From NCBI RefSeq assembly GCF_002583405.1, contig NZ_BCMJ01000005.1, positions 62,001 through 126,000 on the forward strand: DNA of 64,000 nt. Direction: 5' to 3'. The notes beneath the pieces are model-generated. The model had not been told where the DNA came from. It was given only the letters and a program-made list of their open reading frames with translations, and ran no database searches. How positions within the stretch are numbered: position 1 is the stretch's first letter; every line of letters begins with the position of its first letter. This document shows, one piece after another, positions 1-11,100 of the stretch. The position numbers and the translations under genes were made by a program. The stretch is from Secundilactobacillus silagincola. Lineage in GTDB: Bacteria > Bacillota > Bacilli > Lactobacillales > Lactobacillaceae.

Positions 1-523
1 TAGCATCAGCGCCTTCAAGGACAACTAAGGCACCAATTTGGCCACCGTTATGCAGGTAAGCACCAAAGACTTCATTGTCGCTCTTTTCAACAACTTGGAA
101 GCGACGAAGCGTCGTATGTTCTGAAGTGACCTGAGTTTGTTCAATAATCATTTCTTTAATGGTTTGACCATCATCGTTCTTCAAAGCTAAAGCAGCATCC
201 ATATCAGCTGGCTTGTTAGCAGCAATCAAATCGGTGATTGTCTTAACCAAGTTCTTGAACCGGTCATTAGAAGCAACGAAATCAGTTTCAGAGTTAACTT
301 CAACGATTGCAGCGACATTGCCATTTTCAGAAATGTGAGCTAAACCGTTAGCAGCAACATTGCTACTCTTCTTTTCAGCCTTAGCAATTCCTTTTTCACG
401 CAAGAAATCAATCGCCTTGTCCATGTCGCCTTCAGTAGCAACAAGGGCCTTCTTTGCGTCCATCATACCAACGCTTGTCTTATCACGAAGTTCTTTAACC
501 ATTTTTGCAGTAACGTTTGCCAT
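1..523 (-). CDS. tsf: Translation elongation factor Ts (N-terminal part, cut by window edge)
   Basis: This is the nucleotide-exchange factor for EF-Tu, which acts in the cytoplasm during translation. The visible 174 residues begin [12 protein letters not shown] and contain the N-terminal UBA-like segment with the [12 protein letters not shown] motif typical of EF-Ts, followed by the start of the core domain. The ATG at 521-523 has a strong AAGGAGG ribosome site just upstream. The C-terminal part lies beyond position 1. It follows rpsB on the same strand, the standard rpsB-tsf operon, with a 146-bp gap that holds a stem-loop. The identification is firm; only the missing 3' end is unknown. Confidence 0.97.
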   Translation of the reverse strand, partial: MANVTAKMVKELRDKTSVGMMDAKKALVATEGDMDKAIDFLREKGIAKAEKKSSNVAANGLAHISENGNVAAIVEVNSETDFVASNDRFKNLVKTITDLIAANKPADMDAALALKNDDGQTIKEMIIEQTQVTSEHTTLRRFQVVEKSDNEVFGAYLHNGGQIGALVVLEGADA

Positions 524-576
524 TTTATGGCCTCCTTAATATTAGTTACAAATAAGTCGCATAACACCAACACAAA

Positions 577-629
577 AGGCTGGCCCGAAAATAATCAGGC
601 CTCGCGGGTCCACATTTTCAAGCCAGCCT
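577..629 (-). terminator. Stem-loop in the rpsB-tsf spacer (attenuator or partial terminator)
   Basis: The 8-base arms AGGCTGGC (577-584) and GCCAGCCT (622-629) are perfect inverted repeats around a 37-base loop, which can itself pair through CCCG and CGGG. Read on the minus strand, the stem is followed by TTTTGTG. The arrangement resembles a weak intrinsic terminator placed between rpsB and tsf. Whether it attenuates transcription or only marks processing is inference. Confidence 0.45.
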
Positions 630-669
630 AAGCACTGATGGTCTTTTAACAAATGTTAAATGTTGTAAA

Positions 670-1428
670 CTATTCAGCAGCGTTTTCTGAAGCGTCCTTG
701 CTGTCAGCATCTTTAGCTTCTGCTTTAGCAGCTTCGGCTTCGTCTTCACCTTGACGGCCTTCGATAACAGCATCGGCCATCTTGCTTGTGATCAAGCGAA
801 CGGCACGAATAGCATCATCGTTAGAAGGAATGATTACGTCAATGTCATCAGGGTCGGTGTTAGTATCAACCATAGCGACGATTGGAATATTCAGCTTTTG
901 AGCTTCCTTAACGGCAATTTGTTCCTTACGAGGATCAACAACAAACATCACGTCAGGCAACTTAGGCATATCTTCGATACCGCCTAAGAAACGTTCCAAC
1001 TTATCAGTTTGCTTCTTCAGTAAAGAAACTTCCTTCTTTGGCAGACGATCAAAAGTACCATCTTCAGCCATCTTCTTAAGATCCTTCAAACGCTTGATAC
1101 GAGTTTGAATGGTGTTCCAGTTGGTTAAAGTTCCACCCAACCAACGGTGGTTAACGTAGAATTGACCAGCGCGGGTAGCTTCTTCTTCAATAGAATCTTG
1201 GGCTTGTTTCTTAGTACCAACGAAAAGCACTACAGCACCCTTAGATGCTTCATCCTTAACGAAGTTGTAGGCGGTGTCGATTAACTTAACCGTCTTTTGT
1301 AAGTCAATAATGTAGATCCCGTTACGTTCAGTGAAGATATAATCCTTCATCTTAGGGTTCCAACGACGAGTTTGGTGACCGAAGTGGACACCTGCTTCAA
1401 GTAATTGTTTCATTGTAATAACAGCCAT
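670..1428 (-). CDS. rpsB: 30S ribosomal protein S2
   Basis: This is a structural protein of the small ribosomal subunit, needed for S1-type and mRNA interactions. The 252-residue product begins [19 protein letters not shown] and carries the family signatures [13 protein letters not shown] and the [16 protein letters not shown] region. The C terminus has the usual acidic, Ala-rich tail. I chose ATG 1426-1428 because GGAGGC lies seven bases upstream; an upstream in-frame extension of 14 codons lacks such a site. It is the first gene of the operon with tsf. The identification is certain. Confidence 0.98.
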   Translation of the reverse strand: MAVITMKQLLEAGVHFGHQTRRWNPKMKDYIFTERNGIYIIDLQKTVKLIDTAYNFVKDEASKGAVVLFVGTKKQAQDSIEEEATRAGQFYVNHRWLGGTLTNWNTIQTRIKRLKDLKKMAEDGTFDRLPKKEVSLLKKQTDKLERFLGGIEDMPKLPDVMFVVDPRKEQIAVKEAQKLNIPIVAMVDTNTDPDDIDVIIPSNDDAIRAVRLITSKMADAVIEGRQGEDEAEAAKAEAKDADSKDASENAAE

Positions 1429-1503
1429 GAAATAGCCTCCATCAAAGTTTTTTTCCTCCCCTGAGGTCATCTATACTAAGAACTCTCGCGAGCACTACTT
1501 AAT

Positions 1504-1531
1504 ATATTACTCAGAGTGTGAATTGTGGCAA
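1504..1531 (-). promoter_or_regulatory. Probable rpsB-tsf promoter
   Basis: On the minus strand, TTGCCA (1526-1531) is followed after 16 bases by TAATAT (1504-1509), about 75 bp before the rpsB start. The leader between them and the gene contains the short palindrome CTCGCGAG. It is a consensus-type sigma-A promoter judged by eye. Confidence 0.5.
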
Positions 1532-1663
1532 TCAGCCGAAAACTAGTATACCCGTTTTGGGTGTTCATAGCAACCCTTAGCCGTCCAAAAGTAAAAAAAA
1601 TTTGAAATAAATGTTACATTCATGTTACACTACACTTCGCAGAACTTCGAGGAGGAACCGATT

Positions 1664-2374
1664 ATGCTCAAAGCTATCGTTTTTGATCTTGACGATACAC
1701 TTTATGATCAACAACGACCGTTTCAGCAGGCGTTAGCTTCAGTCTGGAACGACCCCGCGGTTTCCGGTCACGTGTTAACCGACCTTTTCAAGGCCTTTAA
1801 GCACATGAATGATCGAGTCGCAAAATTAGAAACATTAACTATGAACCATGTTTTTAACCGCCTTAATGACGTGCTAACGCAACATGATTTACCAACGTTG
1901 ACGAATTCGGTATGGCTGGCTTTTTGCGACCGTTACCGAACAGAAGCAAAAAAAATCACCCTGTTTTCAGATATTCAAGCACAACTGCCGCTCCTAAATA
2001 AGCATTACGAATTAGGTGTGATCACCAATGGCGAAAGTAATACGCAGTCTGAAAAGTTTTCCCATCTTGAACTTGAACAATGGGTAAAGAAAGAAAACGT
2101 CGTCATTTCTGATGAAGTGGGTCTGCGAAAACCGGACCCCAGAATTTTCACCCACTTCAACCGACAGATGAATTTACAAGCTAATGAAGTGGTTTACATC
2201 GGTGATAATTTTGAAAAGGATATGGTTGGGGCCAAGCAAGCCGGCTGGCACGCCTTCTGGTTTAACCATCGGCATTTAGAGATGCCAAAATCAGACTTTA
2301 TCCCTGATCAAACGGTTGAATCACCCACCGAACTGGCAGAACTGTTACAGGCGATGTCCGTTACTAATTACTAG
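1664..2374 (+). CDS. HAD-family hydrolase (YjjG-like subfamily IA phosphatase)
   Basis: This is a cytoplasmic haloacid-dehalogenase phosphohydrolase of 236 residues. Motif I is DLDDT (residues 8-12), with the nucleophile and acid aspartates two apart. Motif II is ITNG, the motif III lysine is in RKPDPRIF, and motif IV is GDNFEKD, which supplies the Mg2+ ligands. The cap is the helical C1 type between motifs I and II, as in the YjjG nucleotidases, which dephosphorylate nucleoside monophosphates; the true substrate is unknown. The start at 1664 is preceded by GAGGAGGAACC; an upstream in-frame ATG at 1622 lacks a site. A promoter TTGAAA-N18-TACACT lies at about 1602-1631. It is transcribed alone and ends in a terminator. 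Confidence 0.85.
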   Translation: MLKAIVFDLDDTLYDQQRPFQQALASVWNDPAVSGHVLTDLFKAFKHMNDRVAKLETLTMNHVFNRLNDVLTQHDLPTLTNSVWLAFCDRYRTEAKKITLFSDIQAQLPLLNKHYELGVITNGESNTQSEKFSHLELEQWVKKENVVISDEVGLRKPDPRIFTHFNRQMNLQANEVVYIGDNFEKDMVGAKQAGWHAFWFNHRHLEMPKSDFIPDQTVESPTELAELLQAMSVTNY

Positions 2375-2397
2375 TCCACTAACTTGTCTAGTCAACG

Positions 2398-2439
2398 AAG
2401 CAGCTCCTCAAATCTAACTGATTTGGTGAGCTGCTTTTT
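2398..2439 (+). terminator. Intrinsic terminator of the HAD hydrolase gene
   Basis: AAGCAGCTC and GAGCTGCTT form a stem followed by TTTTT on the plus strand. It also touches the stop codon of the small minus-strand gene that converges here. Confidence 0.85.
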
Positions 2440-2600
2440 CATTTGCGGTAAACCGCAATGAGCGAACTAATTGAATCAAGTAACATAATCAACGCCATCA
2501 TCCACATGGCGGCCATATTGTTCATGCTAAGCAACAAACCAATCAAAATAATATTCAACACCAATAATAGCCACAGGAAACCTTTCGACATATTTTTCAT
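2439..2600 (-). CDS. Small hydrophobic membrane protein, 53 residues
   Basis: This short frame reads MKNMSKGFLWLLLVLNIILI and continues as a mostly hydrophobic protein with a Met-rich centre (NNMAAMWMMALIM) and the tail AVYRK. Two membrane helices are likely, about residues 8-25 and 29-50. The ATG at 2598-2600 has GGGGGAG four bases upstream, and a TATAAT box lies further upstream at about 2631-2636. The quality of the ribosome site supports a real gene. No family is recognised. The gene lies between the HAD terminator and the divergent multicopper oxidase. Confidence 0.6.
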   Translation of the reverse strand: MKNMSKGFLWLLLVLNIILIGLLLSMNNMAAMWMMALIMLLDSISSLIAVYRK

Positions 2601-2683
2601 CAAACTCCCCCCTCTTTCATCGTTTATTATTATAATACAAATTATTTAGGTGCTCCTTAAAAATATGACATTTTTTATAATAT

Positions 2684-2705
2684 TCGCGCCTTTTCGCGAT
2701 ATAAT
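2684..2705 (+). promoter_or_regulatory. Promoter of the multicopper oxidase with a TCGCG/CGCGA inverted repeat
   Basis: TATAAT at 2700-2705 lies 25 bases before the start codon. Immediately upstream, TCGCG (2684-2688) and CGCGA (2695-2699) form an inverted repeat in the core promoter, with AT-rich extensions. The -35 box is weak. The palindrome may be an operator; it is not the CopY TACANNTGTA box. Confidence 0.4.
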
Positions 2706-2730
2706 AGAGAAGAATATGAGAGGAGAATAT

Positions 2731-4272
2731 ATGATGAGTGAAGAAATCTATCACGACTACTTTTTTGATGAACCTGCTTTCAATACTCATGACGGTGGTT
2801 ACGTTCCGTTGGAAATAGCCGACGCACCCGAAAAACCGTTGGCAATTCCTGCACGTTTAAAACCCGATAAAGAAACCGATACTGATATCTGGTATACAGT
2901 AACGGCTCAAGCTGGCGAAACTCCGATTTTGCCAGGTAAAAAGACTAAAACTTGGGGCTATAATGCCAGTATTCTCGGGCAAACTATTGTTTACCCAGTT
3001 GGCAAGCACATTCACGTGGCGCTGGAAAACCATTTACCAGAACTGACGACTTTTCACTGGCACGGCCTGATTGTTTCCGGTCCATACGTTGACGGTGGCT
3101 GTCACGCACCCGTTTATCCTGGGGAAACGAAACATATTGATTTCACCTTGGATCAACCCGCTGCAACCACTTGGCTTCATGCTCATCCATGCCCATCAAC
3201 TGCTGAACAAGTTTGGCACGGCCTAGCAACCATGGTGCTGGTGACTGATGATCACATCAATTCTTTACCTTTACCACATCACTATGGCGTGGACGATATT
3301 CCGCTGGTTTTGCAAGATCGTCGTTTTCATGAAGATAATCAGCTAGACTACCATGCTGACTACGATCCAGATGGCGTGCAGGGACCGACTGCTCTCATTA
3401 ACGGAACCGTTAACCCCGTCTTTGACGTTACCACTCAAAAATTACGGTTGCGAATCTTAGACGGTGCTAACCGCAGAGAATGGCGGCTACACTTCTCAGA
3501 TGACCTGAAGTTCGCTCAAATTGCTGGAGATTCCAGTCTTTTACCCGAACCCGTTTACATGGATCATTTGATGCTGACCTGTGCAGAACGAGCTGAAATC
3601 GTGGTTGATTTTGCTGGCTATCACGAAGGTCAGACTGTCACCCTGTTCAGCGATGATGTGCCAATTCTAAAGTTTAGAATTCATCAATTTGCGGCTGATA
3701 ACACGACGCTGCCGGATCACCTGCTGACTATCAACAAACCAGAAGTTGATCCTAAAACACCCGTTCGTAAAATCGAAATGAGTGGTATGGACGAAGCCGT
3801 CATGCTGGATGGTAAAAAGTTTAGTATGCAACGTATCGATGCCACGCAGCCGGTTGGTCAAAGCCAGTATTGGGATATCACCAATACCAACGAAAAAGAC
3901 TCCGGGATGGTGCATCCCTTCCACGTTCATGGCACTGAATTCTTGGTTATTTCTCGTAATGGTCACGCACCATACCCAAACGAACACGGCTTTAAAGATA
4001 CCGTTGGGGTTAACCCAGGCGAAACCGTTCGTCTCCTGGTTCGCTTTGATCTGCCCGGTGTATACATGTACCATTGCCACATTATTGAACACGAAGACGG
4101 TGGTATGATGGCCCAAATTCAAACCTATGAGCCAGGAAAACCAATGCCAAAGTACAAGTTAATGGATATGGATACTTTAATGAATGCATTCGCCAAAGAA
4201 CGCGGTATTGAACCAAAAGATTTGTGGATGGCAGGCATGGATTCATATAGTAAATATGGTATGAAGATGTAG
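2731..4272 (+). CDS. Multicopper oxidase (laccase-like)
   Basis: This is a three-cupredoxin copper enzyme that oxidises phenolic or metal substrates with reduction of O2 to water. The 513-residue protein shows all four copper-ligand segments: HWHG (about 108), HAHP (149), HPFHVHG (396) and HCHIIEHEDGGMM (448), the last with the T1 Cys, His and Met pattern. No signal peptide is visible, so it is probably cytoplasmic, as for other lactobacillar laccases of the CotA/SufI type, some of which are reported to degrade biogenic amines. ATG 2731 (or 2734) follows AGGAG; an upstream in-frame ATG at 2650 would precede the promoter. It converges with the acetyltransferase gene. The function is secure, the physiological substrate is not. 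Confidence 0.92.
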   Translation: MMSEEIYHDYFFDEPAFNTHDGGYVPLEIADAPEKPLAIPARLKPDKETDTDIWYTVTAQAGETPILPGKKTKTWGYNASILGQTIVYPVGKHIHVALENHLPELTTFHWHGLIVSGPYVDGGCHAPVYPGETKHIDFTLDQPAATTWLHAHPCPSTAEQVWHGLATMVLVTDDHINSLPLPHHYGVDDIPLVLQDRRFHEDNQLDYHADYDPDGVQGPTALINGTVNPVFDVTTQKLRLRILDGANRREWRLHFSDDLKFAQIAGDSSLLPEPVYMDHLMLTCAERAEIVVDFAGYHEGQTVTLFSDDVPILKFRIHQFAADNTTLPDHLLTINKPEVDPKTPVRKIEMSGMDEAVMLDGKKFSMQRIDATQPVGQSQYWDITNTNEKDSGMVHPFHVHGTEFLVISRNGHAPYPNEHGFKDTVGVNPGETVRLLVRFDLPGVYMYHCHIIEHEDGGMMAQIQTYEPGKPMPKYKLMDMDTLMNAFAKERGIEPKDLWMAGMDSYSKYGMKM

Positions 4273-4307
4273 CGATTCTTCACTGATAAAATACAAATAC
4301 TAAAATT

Positions 4308-4340
4308 AAAAGCGCTCGAATTTTGTTTTCGAACGCTTTT
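4308..4340. terminator. Bidirectional terminator between multicopper oxidase and maa
   Basis: An inverted repeat AAAAGCG(C)TCGAA / TTCGAACGCTTTT has A-runs on the left and T-runs on the right, so it can end transcription from both convergent genes. Confidence 0.85.
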
Positions 4341-4350
4341 TACTATCCAA

Positions 4351-4959
4351 TTATTTAATTTTAGACCAATCAATCTCTCGCTGCTGATGATAATATTGAC
4401 GATCATGTTCGTTAATTTCTCGCATCACATGACAAGGTGTTCCTATCGCGACAACATTGGCTGGAATATCCTTGGTCACAACACTGCCAGCACCGATAAC
4501 TGAATTATCACCGATGGTAACTCCTGGCAAGACGATGACGCCAGCACCTAACCAGCAATTACGCCCTATTTTAATAGGTAGATTATACTGGTATTCTTTT
4601 TCCCTCAACTCAGGCAAAACCGGATGAGTTGCTGACGCCAAAGTCACATTAGGACCAAACATGGTGTGATCACCAACGTAAATGTGAGTATCGTCAACTG
4701 CGGTTAAATTATAATTAGCATAAATGTGACTGCCAAAGTGCAGGTGCTTACCACCAAAGTTCGAATGCAGTGGCGGTTCAATATAAGTATCCTCACCGAT
4801 TTCAGCAAACATCTTTTTAAGCAACCGCTGACGCCCCTCGTGATCACCGGGCCGCGTCTGATTAAAATCATAAAGCAGTTCTTGAGCAGCTTCCTGTTCC
4901 TTTAAAATCGCTTTATCCATTGGTAAATAAAGGTTACCATTGTGCATATCCTCTGTCAT
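4351..4959 (-). CDS. maa: Maltose/galactoside O-acetyltransferase family protein
   Basis: This is an acetyl-CoA-dependent sugar O-acetyltransferase of 202 residues with an N-terminal Mac domain (YDFNQTRPGDHEGRQ region) and a left-handed beta-helix of hexapeptide repeats. The catalytic His is in the ATHPV segment, and the LGAGVIVLPGVTIG and VIGAGSVVTKDIP turns are clear. The length and domain order match LacA/Maa. ATG 4957-4959 has AGGAGGA upstream. The gene stands alone, and its promoter carries a cre site, so it is probably repressed by CcpA when preferred sugars are present. The exact sugar acceptor cannot be told. Confidence 0.88.
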   Translation of the reverse strand: MTEDMHNGNLYLPMDKAILKEQEAAQELLYDFNQTRPGDHEGRQRLLKKMFAEIGEDTYIEPPLHSNFGGKHLHFGSHIYANYNLTAVDDTHIYVGDHTMFGPNVTLASATHPVLPELREKEYQYNLPIKIGRNCWLGAGVIVLPGVTIGDNSVIGAGSVVTKDIPANVVAIGTPCHVMREINEHDRQYYHQQREIDWSKIK

Positions 4960-5003
4960 ATAACTTTTCCTCCTAATATCTAACAAGTCCATTATAGCAA
5001 ACA

Positions 5004-5017
5004 TGTAAACGTTTACC
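5004..5017 (-). promoter_or_regulatory. cre (CcpA) site in the maa promoter
   Basis: TGTAAACGTTTACC matches the catabolite-responsive consensus TGWAANCGNTNWCA except for the last base. It lies just upstream of a minus-strand TATAAT box (about 4991-4996), 45-58 bp before the maa start. CcpA bound there would cover the -35 region. Confidence 0.65.
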
Positions 5018-5157
5018 AGCCTGTATTTTAATGGTTGTAATGACCGACAAATAACCCGTAGAATAGCAAGCCAATTATACGTCAAAGTCAAGTAAATGTG
5101 CTATTATGTCTTTGCTTTAAGAGAGTGTTTGATTTATGAGAGAAAGGACTGATTAGC

Positions 5158-8100
5158 GTGATAAACTATCATTTGAACCGTTCATTCAAAAGGTTTCCCA
5201 GCCATTATTTTTACGTGATTGCATTAGTCTCAACCGGTCTCTTTTGGGGGCATACCACAACCGTTGTGAAAGCCTCAACTTCAGAGGATTCGACGCCTTC
5301 AACCGACACCACCAGTTCAGTTGATCAAACTGCTTCCAGCACCGTTCTGCGAACATCCGTCACAACTGAAGCGAGCAGTACAGAACAGAATACTGATGGA
5401 ATCAATAACAATCAAGTCATAGCTGATTCCTCATCTTCTAATGAAAGCAATCCAGCAAGTGATGTTACTGATGCCGACCCAGTCACCACAACCACTGACG
5501 CTGATGATCCTGGTTCAACGGACACCTCAAGTGGCACTTCAACCGGCACTTCAACCGCCAGTGTCACGCTAACACCGCCGGGAGGGACACTGCCGAGTAA
5601 CGATGGATCACAGGCAGTACCGGATACTGATCAGACTGATGATGATCCGGCTGGCTCTCAAGCCACTGCATCTCCAACTGACATTACAGCCATCACTCCG
5701 GATCCGGAAAATACCACGCAGGTTGCACCCGATGCTTTAGGCGTTAAACCGGTCGGCGGCATCAAGCTGAACGTGCCGATTCCCACAACTGGTAAGGATG
5801 CAATCACAGCTACGGATGAATATTACTATACGATTGATGGTGATATTAATATTACTGCTCAGCTAGCTAATTATCACCGTAGTTTGTCTGATGTTTCTAT
5901 CACACCAGGTACCTGGCAAGGTAGTGCTTATGCTGCCGCTATACCAGCCAATGCGGTGGGAATTGACCCTAAAACTGGCAAAAACTATGTCGACGAATGG
6001 ATGCCCGACGTTTGGTTCCAGTATCTGCTTTGGTTAACGGAATACAACACTCAGTTTCCAACTTGGACTCGTTTTAGAAATTCATTCTCAAAATCAAGTC
6101 TAAGCACCCTGACCAATTTCACCGTAACCATGGCCCAGCAGCAAACTAGTGCAACAAACCTTGCCCCCACACAGGTTTACACAGCATTAGTGCAAACTAA
6201 TAGCTTAGAAGGGCTACAATATGCACAAAATTTGAACACCATTAATTTCACCGTAAATTCTGACGTTTCTGAACAGGTTTATGGTGGCGACATTCAAAGT
6301 AAGTTATGGGATATCAGCGCACTGTCAAAAATAAACAGTCTAACTAGTGTTCGTTTTTTATCTACTTCTATTCAAGACGTATCCGCATTAAGGTCGAATG
6401 ACCATTTAGCAAATATTGAATTAAGCTTTAATCAAATCAGTGACATTAGTGGTTTCCAAAGCGACTGGATAAAATCGCAGCCCGCACCTAATCCTAACGA
6501 CAATAGGATTGGCAGCTCACGCTACAATGGCATTAGTATGCCATTGCTGGTGCTTAAACCTGGAACTACCAGCGTGGAAGTTAGTTACAACGTCAAAGAA
6601 TACGATGGGTCATTAGTTCACATGTATCCTTCTGATGGCTCCGATTTTAGTACTGACTATCCAGAAACCTATGAGATGTATAAGGCAAGTACAGCTGATG
6701 CAGTCAGCGAAAACGATCAAACCATCGTGTTCTATAACTTCAAGACTCCTCCGGCCGGTGATGTTGGCTGGCTTTCAGCGGGGTACGTCTTTTGGGAGGA
6801 CGGCTATCCTAAAGATCCGTCCGCTTTTGATGTGTGGGTGTCCATTCCGTACATTATTTCTGATGATTATGGCACGACAAAGGTCAATTATGAGAATTTA
6901 CTGACTAATGGTCAGCAGGAAGAAGTTGCAACTTCGACGCCATTGAGTGGGTCAGTTGGTGACACTTATGATATTTCGTCCGACTCTAACACGACATATC
7001 CGCTGGAGTGGTTGACCGATAAATATGGCAGCAACTATTTAGTTTTGAATGGCACTGGTAATTATTCTGATTATCTTGCCAACAATGGTCTTGCTCAGGC
7101 GGTTCCTGGTGCCGGCACTTACACTGCCGACCCGCAGAATCTAACCGTCTTATTTGCACCAACAAGCAGTACGGTAACGGTACAACACGGTTACTATGAT
7201 GCTGATCATCAATTTGTCCCGCTATCATCAGATACGACTGTTGATCAATCCTCGGACACTAGTTTAAACGTTGCGGATCAAGCAACTCCAATCACCAATT
7301 TCCACTACACATCCGCTGAAATTGTTGCAGCTGACGGCACCACAACCCCATTGTCCAACACGACCACCGTCCCCTACCTCACAAATGGCTATCAGCTTCG
7401 ACTCTTGTACGCGCCAGATCCGGCCACGATTAATTTCACCTATAAGGACGACCTCGGTAATATACTGCCGCAAAGCGGATCCGATACTGGTACAGCTGTC
7501 AGCACGTTCTCACCTGACAGCAAACTGGGGCAGATTGACATTCCCGACTACACGTTTGACCACTATGAAACCAGCGATGGCACGCCAATCACCACATCAA
7601 TGACCTACCCTGAACTACAAGCCGGTTTAACGTTGGTCTACAAAGGGAACACCTTGCCAATCACCGTGAGTTACGTTGATAACCACGGTAATGTCATTCA
7701 TATAACAGCACAGGCTTCTGGTGCCGTGAACGCAAAGTTAACTAGCGATTGGCTGAGTGATAATCAACTAAGCATACCGGATTATACCTTCGACCACGTT
7801 GAGACGACCGCCGACCACCAGACTATTTCAGCCGACGCAACAATTAATACAGTTCGCGAAGGCATCACGTACGTTTATGCGCCAAATTCGATTACTATCC
7901 CGATTCATTATCTGAATTCAAACGTCAATCCAGTATCGATTGCCGCCGACGATTCCCTCGATAGCCCAATCAATGAAAATGTGACTACCGAACAGATTAC
8001 GGCTAAAGAAGTCGCCATCAAATATTACACGTTCAAAGAAGCCCGAGATAACGCCGGTAACCTGGTTACTTTTCCAAGTTCAGCCGCCACCATTCGAGAA

Positions 8101-11100
8101 GGCATCAATCTCATTTATGATGAAGATCGGGTTTCAGTACCAATCAGCTACGTGGATCCAGATGGTAACCCACTTCTTACGTCTGGTTCAATCGATGGTT
8201 TTGCTGCTCATCAATTGACACCGGATCAAATTGCCACAATTAACGGATACACGCGGAAACAACTCATTGATCAGGATAATAATTTGGTGACGCTACCAGT
8301 CAACTTTGGCGATTTAGTTGGCAAACAATTAACGGCAGTATATGAGCCAATTCAAGTCTCGGTTCCAGTCGATATTGTTAATTCTGCTGGGACTCATTTA
8401 GCCGATTTTCCAGCGATCACTGGCAACTATCTGGATGAACTCACCGCGGACATGCTCAGGGAAATGGCACCTTCAATCAACGGCTACTCGTATTCAACAG
8501 TTCAGGATGCCGCCGGTAACGCGCTGACTCTGCCAACACAACTTGGGGCGATCGACCCCAAAGGCATCAAGCTGGTTTACACTGAAAATAATGTGCTCCT
8601 CGCCGTGCACTATGTGGATCCTGATGGTAATCCGCTGGGAAAAGATTCATCCATTAATGGCAGTTTTAATCAGGCGCTTTCTCGTAACGACCTGCCGATT
8701 TCTGAATTCACGGGTTACACCGCGGACACCATTACAGATAGCTCCGGTAACACGATTACGTTTCCAACGACCTTTGGTGCTGTCAACGGCGACATCCAGG
8801 TCACTTACCAGCCAGTTCGAGTCACCATCCCGGTTCAAATCGTGGACGCTACCGATAAACCGATTGGCAAGTTAGACCCGATTCAAATCACGGGAAACTA
8901 TCTTGATCAGCTTACTGACGCGCAAATCAGAGTAATGGCTCCTTCCATTAACGGCTACACCTATTCGGCAGTCGTAGATTCAACCGGCAGCCCACTAACT
9001 CTACCAACGACACTTGGAGCAATCGATCCAGCTGGAATCAAGCTCGTCTACAATGAAAACGACGTGCTGTTGACCGTTCACTATGTGGATCCTGCGGGTA
9101 ACGCATTGAGTGAAGCTTTACCACTTAACGGAAAGTTTAGTGCGGAATTGAACCTTGAATCACTGCAAACACCAGAGATAACTGGGTATACAGCCGGCCC
9201 AATCACCGATGAAACGGGTCATCCAATCACGCTCCCTACTACGTTTAGTACTGTTAACGGCGATATTCTTGTCCACTACCAGCCCGTTCAAGTGACCATT
9301 CCGGTTCAGTATGTCGACACCAATAACAACACCATTGCCGAACCACAGCAAGCCGCCGGTAATTACTTGGATACACTGAGCAATTTGAATTTAACCAACG
9401 ATATTATAGGATATACTTTCAAAGAAATCCAAGATACTCAAGGCAATGTGCTGCCGGCTTCAACCCCATTAGGCGCCATCGATCCGGCTGGCATCAAATT
9501 CATTTACACCGAAAACGAAGCAAAATCTTCTATTAAATATATCGATGCAGCTGGCAATGAATTACATTCAGCTGGCACCATCTCCAATCAGCCAAGTCAG
9601 CAACTCACTGCTGATGAGATTACCCTACCAGCAATCACTGGCTACACCTTCGACCACTTCGTCGATGGCAACCTCCAACCCATCACCCTACCGCTGAAGT
9701 TCGCCGAGATTATCAGTAACGGCATTCAAGCGGTATACGCACCGGTTCAAGTCGCCGTCACCGTGAACTATGTCGATGAAAACGGCAAAAAGCTTGCCGA
9801 CCCGCAGCAAGCCCGTGGCAACTATTTAGATCAACTCACCGCTGATCAGATTGCTGGTCTGGCAACGCCAATCTCCGGTTACACGTTTGTTGAAGCTCAG
9901 TATTCATCCGGTCAGGCACTGAATTTACCTGTCCAGTTTGGCACAATTACGGCCACCGAGATCAACCTCGTGTACCGTGAAAACACGGTTACTGCACCGA
10001 TTCAATACGTTGATTTGAATGGTGAAGAACTGCTGCCATCAGCAATGATCAACCACCAGCCAAGTGAGCAGCTGTCTGACAATGACATTGCTGTGCCAGC
10101 GATCACCGGCTACACGTTTGACCACTTCGCTGACAAAAACAATGCCACGGTTTCGTTGCCAATTGCCATGAGTGACATCGTCGCCAATGGCTTCAAAGTT
10201 GTCTACAAGCCGGTTCAAGTCTCAATCCCGGTTCAACTCGTCGATACTACCGGTAAAGTGGTTGGTAATTCACAGCTGCTGACTGGCGACTATCTCGACT
10301 CGCTCACCAACGAGATCATCAGTCAGTACACGCCAACAATCGATGGTTATACCTTCACTGAAGTCCAAGATTCAACCGGTGATCCACTGACACTGCCAGC
10401 CCAATTTGGCACTATCGACCCTACTGGTATCAAGCTGGTTTACTTCGAAAATCAGGCGGAAGTTACTATTAAATACGTGGATCCACAGGGTACGGAATTA
10501 CACCAGGCTGGCACCATTTCCCATCAGCCAAGTCAGCAACTGACTGCTGACGACCTTACGCTGCCAACGATTTCCGGCTACACCTTCGACCACTTCGCTG
10601 ATAACGCACAACAGCCGATCACGTTGCCAATCACCTTCAGCGAGATCATCGACAACGGCATCCAAGTGGTGTATGAACCGATTCAAGTCACCATCCCGGT
10701 TCAATACGTGGATGACGAAAATAATCCAATCGCCGAATCCACCCAAATCAGCGCTAACTATCTGGATGAACTCACCCCAGAAAGCATCACCCAGCTGGTA
10801 ACACCAATCGACGGTTACACTTTTGACACCGTTCGCGATGCCCATGGTAACGTGCTGACCTTACCAATTCAGTTTGGCGCCATTGATCCCGCGGGCATTA
10901 AGCTTCTGTACACCGAAGAGATCGAAGGAACCGTCACCACGCCCGTTCCCGTCACTTACGTTGATTTAGCAGGAAACCAACTTCTGCCAGCAATCAACAT
11001 TGAGATTGAATCTGACCAGCAAATTACCGCCAATCGTGTGCCAATTCCAGACGTACCCGGCTACCAGTTCACTAAGTTGACTGATCACGTGGGCAATACG

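Noticed and set aside
751-987. Plus-strand open frame inside rpsB
   Set aside because: It is antisense to a certain ribosomal protein gene, with no ribosome site or similarity.
2458-2649. Plus-strand frame opposite the small membrane protein
   Set aside because: The minus-strand frame has a strong ribosome site and a normal membrane-protein composition; the plus frame has neither.
3667-4122. Minus-strand frame within the multicopper oxidase
   Set aside because: It is a mirror of the copper-site codons, without a start signal.
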